Part shown: positions 16,341-25,423 of the stretch, piece by piece | How the letters are laid out: each line of letters begins with the position of its first letter | Position numbering within the stretch: position 1 is the stretch's first letter | Origin: DATLGB01 sp038258425 | GTDB lineage: Bacteria; Actinomycetota; Thermoleophilia; Solirubrobacterales; Solirubrobacteraceae | Length of the DNA stretch: 56,891 nucleotides | Direction: 5' to 3' | Assembly (NCBI GenBank): GCA_038258425.1 | Contig: JBBSPV010000023.1 | Span: 1-56,891, forward strand | Made by a program: the position numbers and the translations under genes | Notes under the pieces: model-generated | Told to the model about the DNA's origin: nothing | The model's input: the letters and a program-made list of their open reading frames with translations, nothing else | Databases searched by the model: none

Positions 16341-18273
16341 CGCGCTGCTGATCGCCAATCGCGGCGAGATCGCCTGCCGGGTGCTGCGCACGGCGCACCG
16401 GCTCGGGATCCGCACGGTGGCGGTCTTCGAGGCGGCCGACGCCGGCGCGCCGCACGTCGCCGGGGCCGACGCCGCGGTGGGGATCGGCTCCTACCTCGAC
16501 GTGGAGGCGATCGTCGCCGCGGCGGTGGCGGCCGGGGCGGACGCGCTGCACCCCGGCTACGGGTTCCTGAGCGAGCGGCCGGCGCTGGCGCGGGCCTGCG
16601 CGGAGGCCGGGGTGACGTGGGTGGGCCCGTCGGCGGACGTCATCGAGCTGCTCGGCGACAAGGTCCGCGCGACGGCGGCGGCCGAGGCGGCGGGCGTCGC
16701 GGTCGTGCCGGGGTCGGCGCTGCACGCGGTGGACGCCTACCCCGTGATCGTCAAGGCCGCGGCCGGCGGGGGCGGGCGCGGCATGCGCGTCGTGCGCGCG
16801 CCGGACGAGCTCGAGGCGGCGGTCGCGGCGGCGCGGCGCGAGGCGCGCGCGGCGTTCGGGTCCGACGCGGTCTTCCTCGAGCGCTACGTCGCCCGCGCGC
16901 GGCACGTCGAGGTCCAGGTCCTCGGCGACGCCCACGGCGCGGTCCTGCACCTCGGCGTGCGCGACTGCTCGCTCCAGCGGCGCCACCAGAAGGTCATCGA
17001 GGAGGCGCCGTCGCTGGTGCCGACCGCGCTCGCGGAGGAGGCCGTCGCCCTCGCCAGGTCCGTCGGCTACGTCAACGCGGGGACCGTCGAGTTCCTCGTC
17101 GACACCGAGACGGGCGAGCACTTCTTCCTCGAGATGAACACCCGCCTGCAGGTCGAGCATCCGGTGACGGAGCTCGTCACGCGGCTCGACCTCGTCGAGC
17201 TCCAGCTGCGCGTGGCCGCGGGCGAGCCCCTCCCGCTGAGCCAGGACGACGTCGTGCTGCGCGGCCACGCCGTCGAGGCGCGGGTGACGGCCGAGGATCC
17301 GGTCACCGGCCTGCCCGCCGCCGGCCGGGTGCTCGCCTACCGGCGGCCGGCCGGCGTCCGCGTCGACGACTGGATCGGCCCGGGCACGACGGTGGGCACG
17401 GCCTACGACTCGCTGCTCGCGAAGGTCGTCGTCCACGCGGCGGACCGGCCGGCTGCCCTCGCCCGGCTCGACCGGGCGCTCGCCGGCACCGCGGTGCTCG
17501 GCGTGCCCACGAACCTCGGCCGGCTGCGGGGGTTGCTCGCCCTCGAGGACATGCGCGCCGACCGCCTCGACACCGGCCTCGTCGAGCGCGCGCCGGCGCC
17601 CGAGCCGCCGGCGGACGCCGCGGTCGTCGCCCGCGCCGCCGCCGGCGTCCGGCTGCGGCTGGCCGCGGGCGCCGCCGGCGACGACCCGTTCGAGCGCACG
17701 GACGGCTGGCGGCTCGGCGGCGCGCGCGGGCGCTCGTGGTGGCGCTTCGCCGTCGACGGGGGCGAGGCGATCGAGGTGGAGCTCGAGGCCACGCCACCCG
17801 AGGTCGAGGCGAGTTCGGGTGGCCGGGACCACACCAACTCGACGCCGGGCCTGGGCGCGGCGGGCGTGCCGGGCGCGTCGACGGGCGAGCTGCGCGTCGA
17901 CGGGCGGCCCTGGAGCTTCGCCGTCGACGGCGACGACGTCTGGCTGGGCACGGAGGGCTGGGCGTGGCGCGCGCACGAGCCGACCGCTGAGGAGGCCGCC
18001 GGCGCCGGCGCCGGCGGGGACCTGCGGGCCCCGATGCCCGGCCAGGTGCTGCTGGTCCACGCCGCGGCGGGTGACGTGGTCGCCGCGGGCCAGCCGATCG
18101 TCGTGCTGGAGTCCATGAAGATGGAGCTGTCGCTGACCGCCCCGGCGGACGGGGTCGTGGCCGAGGTGGGCGTCGCGGTCGGGGACCGCGTGGCGCTCGA
18201 CCAGGTCGTCGCCCGGATGGAGGCGAGCGCCGGCGAAGCCGGCCACGCTGACGAGCGAAGCGAGGCCACATGA
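16333..18273 (+). CDS. Methylcrotonyl-CoA carboxylase alpha subunit (biotin carboxylase + BCCP)
   Basis: 646 residues. Biotin carboxylase domain from residue ~1 (LLIANRGEIACRVLRTAHR, HPGYGFLSER, KAAAGGGGRGMRVV, EMNTRLQVEHPVTE). The C-terminal biotin carrier domain has LESMKMEL with biotinyl-Lys596. The linker between (residues ~430-560) is long, low in conservation and rich in Ala/Gly. GTG 16333 overlaps the ACAD stop. The alpha subunit alone could serve acetyl-, propionyl- or methylcrotonyl-CoA; the beta subunit next door indicates methylcrotonyl-CoA. Confidence 0.9.
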   Translation: MHDALLIANRGEIACRVLRTAHRLGIRTVAVFEAADAGAPHVAGADAAVGIGSYLDVEAIVAAAVAAGADALHPGYGFLSERPALARACAEAGVTWVGPSADVIELLGDKVRATAAAEAAGVAVVPGSALHAVDAYPVIVKAAAGGGGRGMRVVRAPDELEAAVAAARREARAAFGSDAVFLERYVARARHVEVQVLGDAHGAVLHLGVRDCSLQRRHQKVIEEAPSLVPTALAEEAVALARSVGYVNAGTVEFLVDTETGEHFFLEMNTRLQVEHPVTELVTRLDLVELQLRVAAGEPLPLSQDDVVLRGHAVEARVTAEDPVTGLPAAGRVLAYRRPAGVRVDDWIGPGTTVGTAYDSLLAKVVVHAADRPAALARLDRALAGTAVLGVPTNLGRLRGLLALEDMRADRLDTGLVERAPAPEPPADAAVVARAAAGVRLRLAAGAAGDDPFERTDGWRLGGARGRSWWRFAVDGGEAIEVELEATPPEVEASSGGRDHTNSTPGLGAAGVPGASTGELRVDGRPWSFAVDGDDVWLGTEGWAWRAHEPTAEEAAGAGAGGDLRAPMPGQVLLVHAAAGDVVAAGQPIVVLESMKMELSLTAPADGVVAEVGVAVGDRVALDQVVARMEASAGEAGHADERSEAT

Positions 18274-19832
18274 CCGTCCTGCGCTCGGCCGCCAACCCGG
18301 CCGCAGACGAGTTCCGTGCCAACGCCGCCGACCATCGGGCGCTGGCGCAGGAGCTGCGGGTCCTGACCACGGCCGCCGCCGCGGGCGGCGGGGAGCGCGC
18401 GCGGGAGCGGCACACCGCGCGCGGCAAGCTCCTCCCGCGCGAGCGCGTGGAGCGGCTGCTGGACCCGGGGTCGCCGTTCCTCGAGCTCTCCCCGCTGGCC
18501 GCCCACGGCCTCTACGACGACGACGCGCCGGGGGCCGGGCTGATCACCGGGGTCGGCCGGGTCAGCGACCGCGAGGTCGTCGTCGTCGCCAACGACGCGA
18601 CGGTCAAGGGCGGCACCTACTACCCCATGACGGTCAAGAAGCACCTGCGCGCGCAGGAGATCGCGCTGGAGAACCACCTGCCGTGCATCTACCTCGTCGA
18701 CTCGGGCGGCGCCTTCCTGCCGCGACAGGACGAGGTCTTCCCCGACCGCGAGCACTTCGGCCGCATCTTCTTCAACCAGGCGCAGATGTCGGCTCGCGGC
18801 ATCGCGCAGATCGCCGCCGTGCTCGGCTCGTGCACCGCGGGCGGCGCCTACGTCCCCGCGATGGCCGACGAGTGCGTGATCGTCCGTGAGCAGGGCACGA
18901 TCTTCCTCGGCGGCCCGCCGCTCGTGCAGGCGGCGACGGGGGAGGAGGTCACGGCGGAGGACCTCGGTGGCGGCGACCTGCACAGCCGGATCTCCGGGGT
19001 CACCGACCACCTCGCCGACGACGACGTCCACGCGCTGCAGCTCGTGCGCCGCATCGTCGGCACGCTCGGACCGCGCCGGCCCGCGCCGTGGGCGCGCGCA
19101 GCGGCCGAGCCGCCCGCGGTGGACCCGTCGCAGCTCACCGGCGTCGTCCCGGTCGACGTCCGCAAGCCCTACGACGCCCGCGAGGTCATCGCCCGGCTCG
19201 TGGACGGCAGCCGCTTCCACGAGTTCAAGGCGCTCTACGGCGCGACGCTCGTGTGCGGGTTCGCCCACGTGCACGGGCATCCGGTCGGCGTGCTGGCCAA
19301 CCACGGCATCCTCTTCTCCGAGTCGGCCATGAAGGGCGCGCACTTCGTCGAGCTCTGCGACCGCCGCCGGGTACCGCTGCTGTTCCTGCAGAACGTGTCG
19401 GGTTTCATGGTCGGGCGCGATTACGAGGCCGGCGGCATCGCCAAGCACGGCGCCAAGCTCGTCACCGCCGTCTCCTGTGCGCGCGTGCCCAAGCTCACGG
19501 TCATCGTCGGCGGCTCCTACGGCGCGGGCAACTACGGCATGTGCGGCCGCGCCTACTCGCCGCGCTTCCTCTGGATGTGGCCCAACGCCCGCATCTCGGT
19601 CATGGGCGGCGAGCAGGCCGAGGCGGTGATGGCCGCGGTGGGGCAGGAGGGCACGGGCGCGGCGCTGCGCGAGCAGTACGAGGCGCAGGGGCGGCCCACG
19701 TTCTCGACCGCTCGGCTGTGGGACGACGGCATCGTCGAGCCGGGCGACACGCGCGACGTCGTCGGCCTCGCCCTGAGCGCCTGCGCGAACGCACCGCTCG
19801 CCGAGGTCGGCTACGGCGTGTTCCGCATGTGA
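18270..19832 (+). CDS. Methylcrotonyl-CoA carboxylase beta subunit (carboxyltransferase)
   Basis: 520 residues. The carboxyltransferase contains VKGGTYYPMTVKKHLRAQEI, LPCIYLVDSGGAFLPRQDEV, FPDREHFGRIFFNQAQMSA, GSCTAGGAYVPAMADE and GTIFLGGPPLVQAATGEEV, all close to the methylcrotonyl-CoA carboxylase beta consensus and unlike propionyl-CoA carboxylase beta at these sites. Together with the alpha subunit it carboxylates 3-methylcrotonyl-CoA in leucine catabolism. ATGA overlap with the alpha gene. No methylglutaconyl hydratase or HMG-CoA lyase follows in this window. Confidence 0.92.
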   Translation: MTVLRSAANPAADEFRANAADHRALAQELRVLTTAAAAGGGERARERHTARGKLLPRERVERLLDPGSPFLELSPLAAHGLYDDDAPGAGLITGVGRVSDREVVVVANDATVKGGTYYPMTVKKHLRAQEIALENHLPCIYLVDSGGAFLPRQDEVFPDREHFGRIFFNQAQMSARGIAQIAAVLGSCTAGGAYVPAMADECVIVREQGTIFLGGPPLVQAATGEEVTAEDLGGGDLHSRISGVTDHLADDDVHALQLVRRIVGTLGPRRPAPWARAAAEPPAVDPSQLTGVVPVDVRKPYDAREVIARLVDGSRFHEFKALYGATLVCGFAHVHGHPVGVLANHGILFSESAMKGAHFVELCDRRRVPLLFLQNVSGFMVGRDYEAGGIAKHGAKLVTAVSCARVPKLTVIVGGSYGAGNYGMCGRAYSPRFLWMWPNARISVMGGEQAEAVMAAVGQEGTGAALREQYEAQGRPTFSTARLWDDGIVEPGDTRDVVGLALSACANAPLAEVGYGVFRM

Positions 19833-19867
19833 GGGGGCGGAAACCGGAGCAGCCGGGCGTCCGCGGC

Positions 19868-20689
19868 TCACACGTCCCGGCGGCGGACCACGACGGCCGC
19901 GACCGTCATGGCGCCCAGCACCCAGGCGAGAAGGACGGCCAACCCGGCCCACGGCCCGAGCGTGTCCGGATTGGGGGCCAGGGTCAACAAGGACTCGCCG
20001 GCGCTGGGGAGGAACTTCGGCGCGGTCGTGCCGAAGCTGCCCGGGATGAACTGAAAGATCGCGGGCAGCACGAGCAGCAGGCCGACGAGCGCGCCGATCG
20101 CGCCGGCGGTCGAGCGGACGATCCAGCCCAGCGCCCCGCCGAGGATGCCGATCAGCGCGAGGTACACGCCGACGCCGACGACGGCTCTCAGCGCGCCGGG
20201 GTCGGCGAGCGACGCGCCGTGGCCGTCGGCGGAGAGGAACAGCTGGGCGCCGAAGAACGCGACGAAGGAGCTGGCGGTCATCGCGACGAGGGCGGTCGCG
20301 CTGAAGACCGTGGTCTTGGCCCCAAGGACCGGGAGACGCTTGGGGACCGCGGCGAACGTCGAGCGGATCATGCCCGTGCCGTACTCGCCAGTCACGAACA
20401 GGACGCCGAGCATGCCGACGAGCAGCTGGGCGAGGAGGTAGCCCTGCAACGGTGCCGAGGCGACCTGGTCCTCGGCATCGAGCGTGCTCCAGGTCGAGCT
20501 GCTGGTCAGGTACCCGATCACGAGGCCGAGCACGATGACCGCCGCGGCCGCGGCGCCGAGCGTGTACCAGCTCGAGTGCAGCGTGCGGAACTTGATCCAT
20601 TCGGAGGCGATCGTCCGACGCAGACTCACGTCGCCCGTGGCCTCGGGCTCGACGCGAGGCGAGCGGGAAGCGAGGCTTACGGTGGTCAT
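19868..20689 (-). CDS. ABC-2 type exporter permease
   Basis: 273 residues with about six hydrophobic helices (for example LGAAAAAVIVLGLVIGYL and GALVGLLLVLPAIFQF). RTIASEWIKFRTLHSSWYTL before helix 1 and GEYGTGMIRSTFAAVPKR after helix 2 are hallmarks of the actinobacterial ABC-2 permease family. The ATG overlaps the stop of the ATPase gene (ATGA), so the two make one exporter. The two-component system upstream on the same strand suggests induction by a membrane-active compound. Confidence 0.88.
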   Translation of the reverse strand: MTTVSLASRSPRVEPEATGDVSLRRTIASEWIKFRTLHSSWYTLGAAAAAVIVLGLVIGYLTSSSTWSTLDAEDQVASAPLQGYLLAQLLVGMLGVLFVTGEYGTGMIRSTFAAVPKRLPVLGAKTTVFSATALVAMTASSFVAFFGAQLFLSADGHGASLADPGALRAVVGVGVYLALIGILGGALGWIVRSTAGAIGALVGLLLVLPAIFQFIPGSFGTTAPKFLPSAGESLLTLAPNPDTLGPWAGLAVLLAWVLGAMTVAAVVVRRRDV

Positions 20690-21648
20690 GACGCGATCCT
20701 TTCGGGGGAGGGGCGGTCGGCCGCGTCGTCCCCGACGTCGGCGGGGGTAGACGGGCGGTACTCGACGGCGTCGCGGGTCAGGGTCATGAAGGCCTCCTCC
20801 AGCGACGCCTGGAGGGGAGACAGCTCGAGCAGGGTGACCCTCTCGGAGGCGGCCCGGTAGCCGATCTCGTCGCTGCTGAGGCCACTGACCTCCAGGGTGC
20901 CGGCCTGCGGGCTCGACACGCTCGCGCCGTCTGCGAGCAGGAGGTCGCGCAGCCTCGTGTCGTCCGGCGTGCGCACCCGGACCGAGCCCCCCGACACGCT
21001 GGCCACGAAGGCGTCGACGGACTCGTCGCGGATGAGCCTGCCCCGGCCGACGACGATCAGGTGGTCGGCCGTGAGAGCCATCTCGCTCATGAGGTGGGAG
21101 GAGAGAAAGACGGTGCGGCCCTCGTCCGCCAGTCGCTTGAGCAGGGTGCGGATCCAGAGCACGCCGTCGGGGTCGAGCCCGTTGACCGGCTCGTCGAGGA
21201 TCAAGGTGCGCGGATCCCCGAGCAGTGCGGAGCCGATGCCCAGGCGCTGGCCCATCCCGAGCGAGAACGTGCCCGCGCGGTGGCCGGCGACCTCCCGCAG
21301 TCCGACGAGGTCGATGACCTCGTCCACCCGCCGGCGTGCGATCCCCGTGGTCGCCGCCATGGCGAGCAGGTGATCGGTCGCGGTCCGGCTCGTGTGGACG
21401 GCGCGCGCCTCGAGCAGGGCGCCGATCTCGCGCAGCGGCGCCGGGTGGTCTGCGTAGCCGCGCCCGTTCACGGTGACCGCCCCCGACGTCGGTGCGTCGA
21501 GCCCGAGGATCATGCGCATCGTCGTGGATTTGCCCGCCCCGTTGGGACCGAGGAACCCGGTCACGAGGCCGGGTCGGACGGTGAAGCTGAGGTCGTCGAC
21601 GGCGACCTTGTCGCCGTAGCGCTTGGTCAGGCCCTGGGCCTCGATCAT
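20686..21648 (-). CDS. ABC transporter ATP-binding protein
   Basis: 320 residues. Walker A GPNGAGKSTT, signature FSLGMGQRLGIG, Walker B LILDEPVNGLDPDG and switch His in LSSHLMSEM. The start is ATG 21648 (MIEAQGLTKRYGD), supported by AGGAG eight bases upstream; a longer frame to 21681 adds a non-homologous leader. The C-terminal ~90 residues match the antibiotic/bacitracin exporter ATPase tail. Forms an exporter with the permease downstream. Confidence 0.92.
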   Translation of the reverse strand: MIEAQGLTKRYGDKVAVDDLSFTVRPGLVTGFLGPNGAGKSTTMRMILGLDAPTSGAVTVNGRGYADHPAPLREIGALLEARAVHTSRTATDHLLAMAATTGIARRRVDEVIDLVGLREVAGHRAGTFSLGMGQRLGIGSALLGDPRTLILDEPVNGLDPDGVLWIRTLLKRLADEGRTVFLSSHLMSEMALTADHLIVVGRGRLIRDESVDAFVASVSGGSVRVRTPDDTRLRDLLLADGASVSSPQAGTLEVSGLSSDEIGYRAASERVTLLELSPLQASLEEAFMTLTRDAVEYRPSTPADVGDDAADRPSPERIAS

Positions 21649-21730
21649 GGTCGTGTCTCCTGGCTGGTGATGTCCGAGCAAGCTACGCAGCGACCCGCTG
21701 CGTGTCGTCGCCCGAACGCGGTGATCTGCG

Positions 21731-22432
21731 CTACCGCGCCGGCGGTAGGGCGTCGGGGTCCGGCCACTCGCCGGTGGCGGCGACGAGGCCGCCCTCGTAG
21801 GCGACGATGACCAGCTGCGCGCGGTCGTGCGCGCCGAGCTTGAGCATGATGCGGTTGACGTGCGTCTTGGCGGTCGCGGGGCTGAGGACGAGCACCTCGG
21901 CGATGGCGGCGTTGCTCAGCCCGGAGCCGACGAGCGTGAGGATCTCCAGCTCGCGCGGCGTGAGCTCGGCCAGGCGGCCTTCGAGCTCGGCACTCGGGGC
22001 GTGCAGGCCGGCGAACCGTTCGAGCAGCCGGCGGGTGACGCTGGGTGCCAGCAGCGCGTCGCCGTTCGCCACCAGGCGGATCGCGTCGAGCAGCTCGGAC
22101 GGTTCGACGCCCTTGAGCAGGAAGCCGCTGGCGCCGATCCGCAACGCCCGCAGCACGTAGTCGTCGAGCTCGAAGGTGGTCAGCATGACGACCCGGACAC
22201 CGTCCGCGGCGGGTCCGCCGAGGATCTGCGCGGTGGCCTCCAGCCCGTCGACGCCGGGCATGCGGATGTCCATGAGCACGACGTCCGGAGCCCGTCGTCG
22301 CGCGAGCTCGATCGCCTCGGCGCCGTCCCCGGCCTCGCCGACGACCTCCAGGTCCGGCTCTCGATCGATCAGCATGGCCAGGCTGCTGCGCAGCAGCACC
22401 TGGTCGTCGGCCACCAGGACGCGGACGGTCAC
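21731..22432 (-). CDS. NarL/LuxR-type response regulator
   Basis: 233 residues. Receiver domain VRVLVADDQVLLRSSLAMLI with phospho-acceptor Asp55 in VVLMDIRMPGVDG and the conserved Lys in FLLKGVEPSELL. C-terminal LuxR helix-turn-helix LTPRELEILTLVGSGLSNAA followed by LSPATAKTHVNRIM. GTG 22432 overlaps the histidine kinase stop. The ABC exporter starts 82 bases after its end and is the probable target. Confidence 0.93.
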   Translation of the reverse strand: MTVRVLVADDQVLLRSSLAMLIDREPDLEVVGEAGDGAEAIELARRRAPDVVLMDIRMPGVDGLEATAQILGGPAADGVRVVMLTTFELDDYVLRALRIGASGFLLKGVEPSELLDAIRLVANGDALLAPSVTRRLLERFAGLHAPSAELEGRLAELTPRELEILTLVGSGLSNAAIAEVLVLSPATAKTHVNRIMLKLGAHDRAQLVIVAYEGGLVAATGEWPDPDALPPAR

Positions 22433-23589
22433 GGCGGCCCTCGGTCGATCGGCATCACGGCCCGGACGCCGAACCCGCCTCCGGGTCGTGCGCCCGTCTG
22501 CAAGGAGCCACCGAGCGCCCGAGCCCGCTCGCTCATGCCCGTCAGCCCGGAGCGCGTGCCGACCGTGCTCCGTGGCGGCGACGGGCCGCCACCGTCGTCG
22601 CGGACCTCCACGACGACCTCGTCGTCGGACACCGCGAGGTCCACCGTCGCCCGGGCACCGCTCGCGTGGCGCATGACGTTCGTGAGGCCCTCCTGGACGA
22701 TGCGGTACACCGCGACCTGCACCGCCGCCGGCAGCTCCGCCGGCTCGCCCCGCATCCGGAGGTCGACGCCGACCCCGGCCGTGCGCGCCTGCTGCACCAG
22801 CTCGGGAATCGCCTCCACCGAGGGTGTCGGCCGGCTGACGGTCTCGTCGGTGGGATCGCGCAGGGCCCCGAGCGCATGGCGTAGATCCTGGAGCGCGTGG
22901 TGGCTCACCTGTCTGATGCTGATCAGCGCCTCGAGCGCCCGATCCGGCTCGTCTCGACCGAGATGCGCCCCGACGGCGGCCTGGGTGGTGATGGTGGCGA
23001 TGGAGTGGGCCACCACGTCGTGGACGTCCCGGGCGAGGCGGACTCGCTCCTCGTCGACCCGCCGGCGCGCCTCGAGCTCCCGTTCGTGCGCGGCGTGCTC
23101 GGCCCGGTCGCGGACCGCCTCGACGTACTCGCGGCGGCTGCGGACGGCCTCGCCGACCGCCAGCGCGAAGCCGAGCTGAGACGCGGTCTCCAGGATGCGC
23201 CCCAGCGCGTCCCCGTCCTCCGGTGAGACCAGCAGCCCGAACAGCACCGCGGCGGGAAGGAGTCCGGCCGCCAACCACAGCGACCGGCGCCGCGAGCCTC
23301 GGACCCCGACGGTGTACAGGGCGATGAGCATCGGCAGGATGACGCCGTCGAGGGCAGGCACGAGCGCGGAGTAGGCCACGGCGCCGCCCGCCACCACGCC
23401 GAGGACGGCCACCGGCCAGCGCGTGCGCACCACCAGCGGAAGGCCCAGGGTGGCCAGCCCGATCACCTCGAGCGTCGAGGCCCCCTGAGCCGCGGCGCCA
23501 GCCGCGAGGACGAGGGCCGTCGCGCCGGCCAGCGCCGGATCACGCCGCACCGGCCTGCCGATCCAGCTCGTGGGCGAGGCGTCGGACAA
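22429..23589 (-). CDS. NarL-type sensor histidine kinase
   Basis: 386 residues. Four or five hydrophobic segments in the first ~150 residues form the sensor, followed by the HisKA_3 dimerisation helix ERVRLARDVHDVVAHSIATI with His190, and an HATPase domain (EGLTNVMRHASGARATVDLA, DDGGG, GLTGMSERARALGG). TTG at 23589 is the longest start and is uncertain. First gene of a four-gene leftward operon: kinase, regulator, ABC ATPase, permease. Confidence 0.9.
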   Translation of the reverse strand: MSDASPTSWIGRPVRRDPALAGATALVLAAGAAAQGASTLEVIGLATLGLPLVVRTRWPVAVLGVVAGGAVAYSALVPALDGVILPMLIALYTVGVRGSRRRSLWLAAGLLPAAVLFGLLVSPEDGDALGRILETASQLGFALAVGEAVRSRREYVEAVRDRAEHAAHERELEARRRVDEERVRLARDVHDVVAHSIATITTQAAVGAHLGRDEPDRALEALISIRQVSHHALQDLRHALGALRDPTDETVSRPTPSVEAIPELVQQARTAGVGVDLRMRGEPAELPAAVQVAVYRIVQEGLTNVMRHASGARATVDLAVSDDEVVVEVRDDGGGPSPPRSTVGTRSGLTGMSERARALGGSLQTGARPGGGFGVRAVMPIDRGPP

Positions 23590-23731
23590 GAGGCTCTCAC
23601 GCTACGCCCGCACGGGACGCTCCGCATCCCCCGGTCGCGGCATCCTCATCTGCCGCGTCGGCGGTACCTCGCCCGCAAGGTTCGCTGCGCTCGTTGACGC
23701 GGCGGGCCTCGCGGGTAGACGATGGCAAGCC

Positions 23732-24601
23732 ATGCCGCGATCTATCTGGAGCGGAGCCATCTCCTTCGGGCTCGTCAACGTGCCCGTCAAGGTCTATTCC
23801 GCCGTCTCGGCCAAGACGGTGCGCTTCCACCAGCTCAACGCGAAGACCGGCACGCGCATCGCCCAGCGGCGCGTCGATCCGTCCACGGGCGACGAGGTCG
23901 CCTACGAGGACCTCGTCAAGGGCTACGAGCTCACCAAGGACCGCTACGTCGTGGTCAAGCCGGAGGAGCTCGACGCCATCGCGCCGGAGAAGACGCGCTC
24001 CATCGACATCGAGGACTTCGTCGACCTCTCCGACATCGATCCCGTCTACTACGCCCACCCGTACTGGCTCGTCCCGGACAAGGGCGCCGCCAAGGCCTAC
24101 GCGCTGCTGCTGAAGGCCATGGAGGAGTCGGGCAAGGTCGCCATCGCCCGCGTCGTGCTGCGCAACAAGGAGCACCTCGTGGCCATCCGTCCCGCGGGCG
24201 GCGGCCTGATGATGGAGACGATGAACTTCCACGACGAGGTCGTCACCGCCGAGAAGCTCGACGAGCTCACCGAGCTCGACGCGTCCAAGGCCTCCGACCG
24301 CGAGGTCAAGATGGCCACGCAGCTGATCGACTCCCTGACCACGGACTTCGACCCCGGCCAGTACAAGGACTCCTACCGCGAGCAGGTGCTCGAGCTCGTC
24401 GAGCGCAAGGCCAACGGCGAGGAGATCGCCGTCCAGCCCGAGGCGGAGGGCCCGGCCAAGGTGCCCGACCTCATGGCCGCCCTGGAGGCGAGCCTCGCCG
24501 CCGTGAAGTCCGAGGGCGGCGGGGACGATGACGGCGCGAAGCCGGCGCCGAAGAAGAAGGCCTCCGGCGCCAAGAAGCAGCAGCCGGCGAAGGCGTCCTA
24601 G
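23732..24601 (+). CDS. ku: Ku protein (NHEJ DNA end-binding)
   Basis: 289 residues, normal for bacterial Ku. Begins MPRSIWSGAISFGLVNVPVK, the family signature, then Ku core residues (GTRIAQRRVDPSTGDEV, IDPVYYAHPYWLVPDKGAAK, KDSYREQVLELVERKANGEE). The Lys/Ala-rich C-terminal tail (PKKKASGAKKQQPAKAS) is typical of actinobacterial Ku and may bind DNA. ATG 23732 is preferred to the longer frame starting at 23570. It should work with the LigD ligase (12330) and polymerase (26739). Confidence 0.95.
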   Translation: MPRSIWSGAISFGLVNVPVKVYSAVSAKTVRFHQLNAKTGTRIAQRRVDPSTGDEVAYEDLVKGYELTKDRYVVVKPEELDAIAPEKTRSIDIEDFVDLSDIDPVYYAHPYWLVPDKGAAKAYALLLKAMEESGKVAIARVVLRNKEHLVAIRPAGGGLMMETMNFHDEVVTAEKLDELTELDASKASDREVKMATQLIDSLTTDFDPGQYKDSYREQVLELVERKANGEEIAVQPEAEGPAKVPDLMAALEASLAAVKSEGGGDDDGAKPAPKKKASGAKKQQPAKAS

Positions 24602-24611
24602 CGGTCCGCGC

Positions 24612-25025
24612 CTACGCGGCGTGCGGCAGGCCGTCGCCCGGCGTGCGGTCGAGCTCGAACCAGACCATGGAGCCGGGCTCGTTGCCGCGCTCGACGCCCC
24701 AGCGGTCCGCGAGGGTGGCCACGAGGTACAGGCCCCAGCCCTCGACGGTGTCCGGATCGTCCGCGCGGCCGAGGAAGGCGAAGCCCGGGCCGGGGTCGGA
24801 CACCTCGACCCGCACGTGGGCGTCCGCGACGTCGACGCCGAGGACGATGTTGTCCCCGGGCGAGAGCCGGGCGTGGCGCAGGCTGTTGGTCACGAGCTCG
24901 GACACGAGCAGCCGCACGTCGCCGAGCTGGTCCTCGGGCAGGCGGTCCGCGAGTCCGTCGACCGCGTGGCGGGCGGCGGCGGCGGAGTCGAGCTCGCGCG
25001 GGAGCTCGAGCTCGATGTCCGTCAC
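24612..25025 (-). CDS. RsbW-like ATP-binding anti-sigma regulator (second copy)
   Basis: 137 residues, GHKL ATPase fold: N-box in VSELVTNSLRHARLSPGD, G1 box DPGPGF, G2 box GWGLYLVATLADRWG. Shorter than the copy at 11404 and with no acidic tail. Downstream partner of the STAS gene, overlapping by ATGA. No sigma gene is adjacent, so it may control a distant sigma or act in a signalling network with the first pair. Confidence 0.85.
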   Translation of the reverse strand: MTDIELELPRELDSAAAARHAVDGLADRLPEDQLGDVRLLVSELVTNSLRHARLSPGDNIVLGVDVADAHVRVEVSDPGPGFAFLGRADDPDTVEGWGLYLVATLADRWGVERGNEPGSMVWFELDRTPGDGLPHAA

Positions 25026-25378
25026 CGCGGCGGCTCCGTGAGCGTCGCGGCGTCCCGCGAGGAGTCGAGAAAGCGCAGGCGGTCCGTCATCCGCGTGATC
25101 TCGAACACGCGCTGGACGTCGGCCCCGCCGCGCACGAGCGCGAAGGCGCGACCCTGCTCGCGCGTCCGCTGGTCGGCGAGCACGACGAGGCGCAGCCCGG
25201 TGGAGTCCATGAAGTCCAGCGCGGAGAGGTCGAGCACGATCGCGCCGGGATCCTGAGCGCTGGCGATCCGGTCGAGCTCGCCCTCCAGGCGCTCCGCACC
25301 GGACACGTCGAGCTCCCCCTGGAGGGCGATCACGGCCACGTCGCCGGTCATCGTGGTCTCGAAGGACAGCAGCGTCAC
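25022..25378 (-). CDS. STAS-domain anti-sigma factor antagonist (second copy)
   Basis: 118 residues. ALQGELDVSGAERLEGELDR and the phospho-loop LDFMDSTGLRLV with Ser59 as predicted acceptor are standard for RsbV/SpoIIAA proteins. GTG 25378 is preceded on the minus strand by TAGGCT and seven bases, a probable -10 box of a leaderless transcript. Forms an operon with the RsbW-like gene 24612-25025. Confidence 0.87.
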   Translation of the reverse strand: MTLLSFETTMTGDVAVIALQGELDVSGAERLEGELDRIASAQDPGAIVLDLSALDFMDSTGLRLVVLADQRTREQGRAFALVRGGADVQRVFEITRMTDRLRFLDSSRDAATLTEPPR

Positions 25379-25423
25379 GGGGCGAAGCCTACGAAAGCTC
25401 GCGTCCGGTTACACCCACACCCC

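Noticed and set aside
17403..20600. Minus-strand open frame of ~1065 codons across the MCC genes
   Set aside because: Antisense to two complete, conserved carboxylase genes and with no domain similarity over most of its length.
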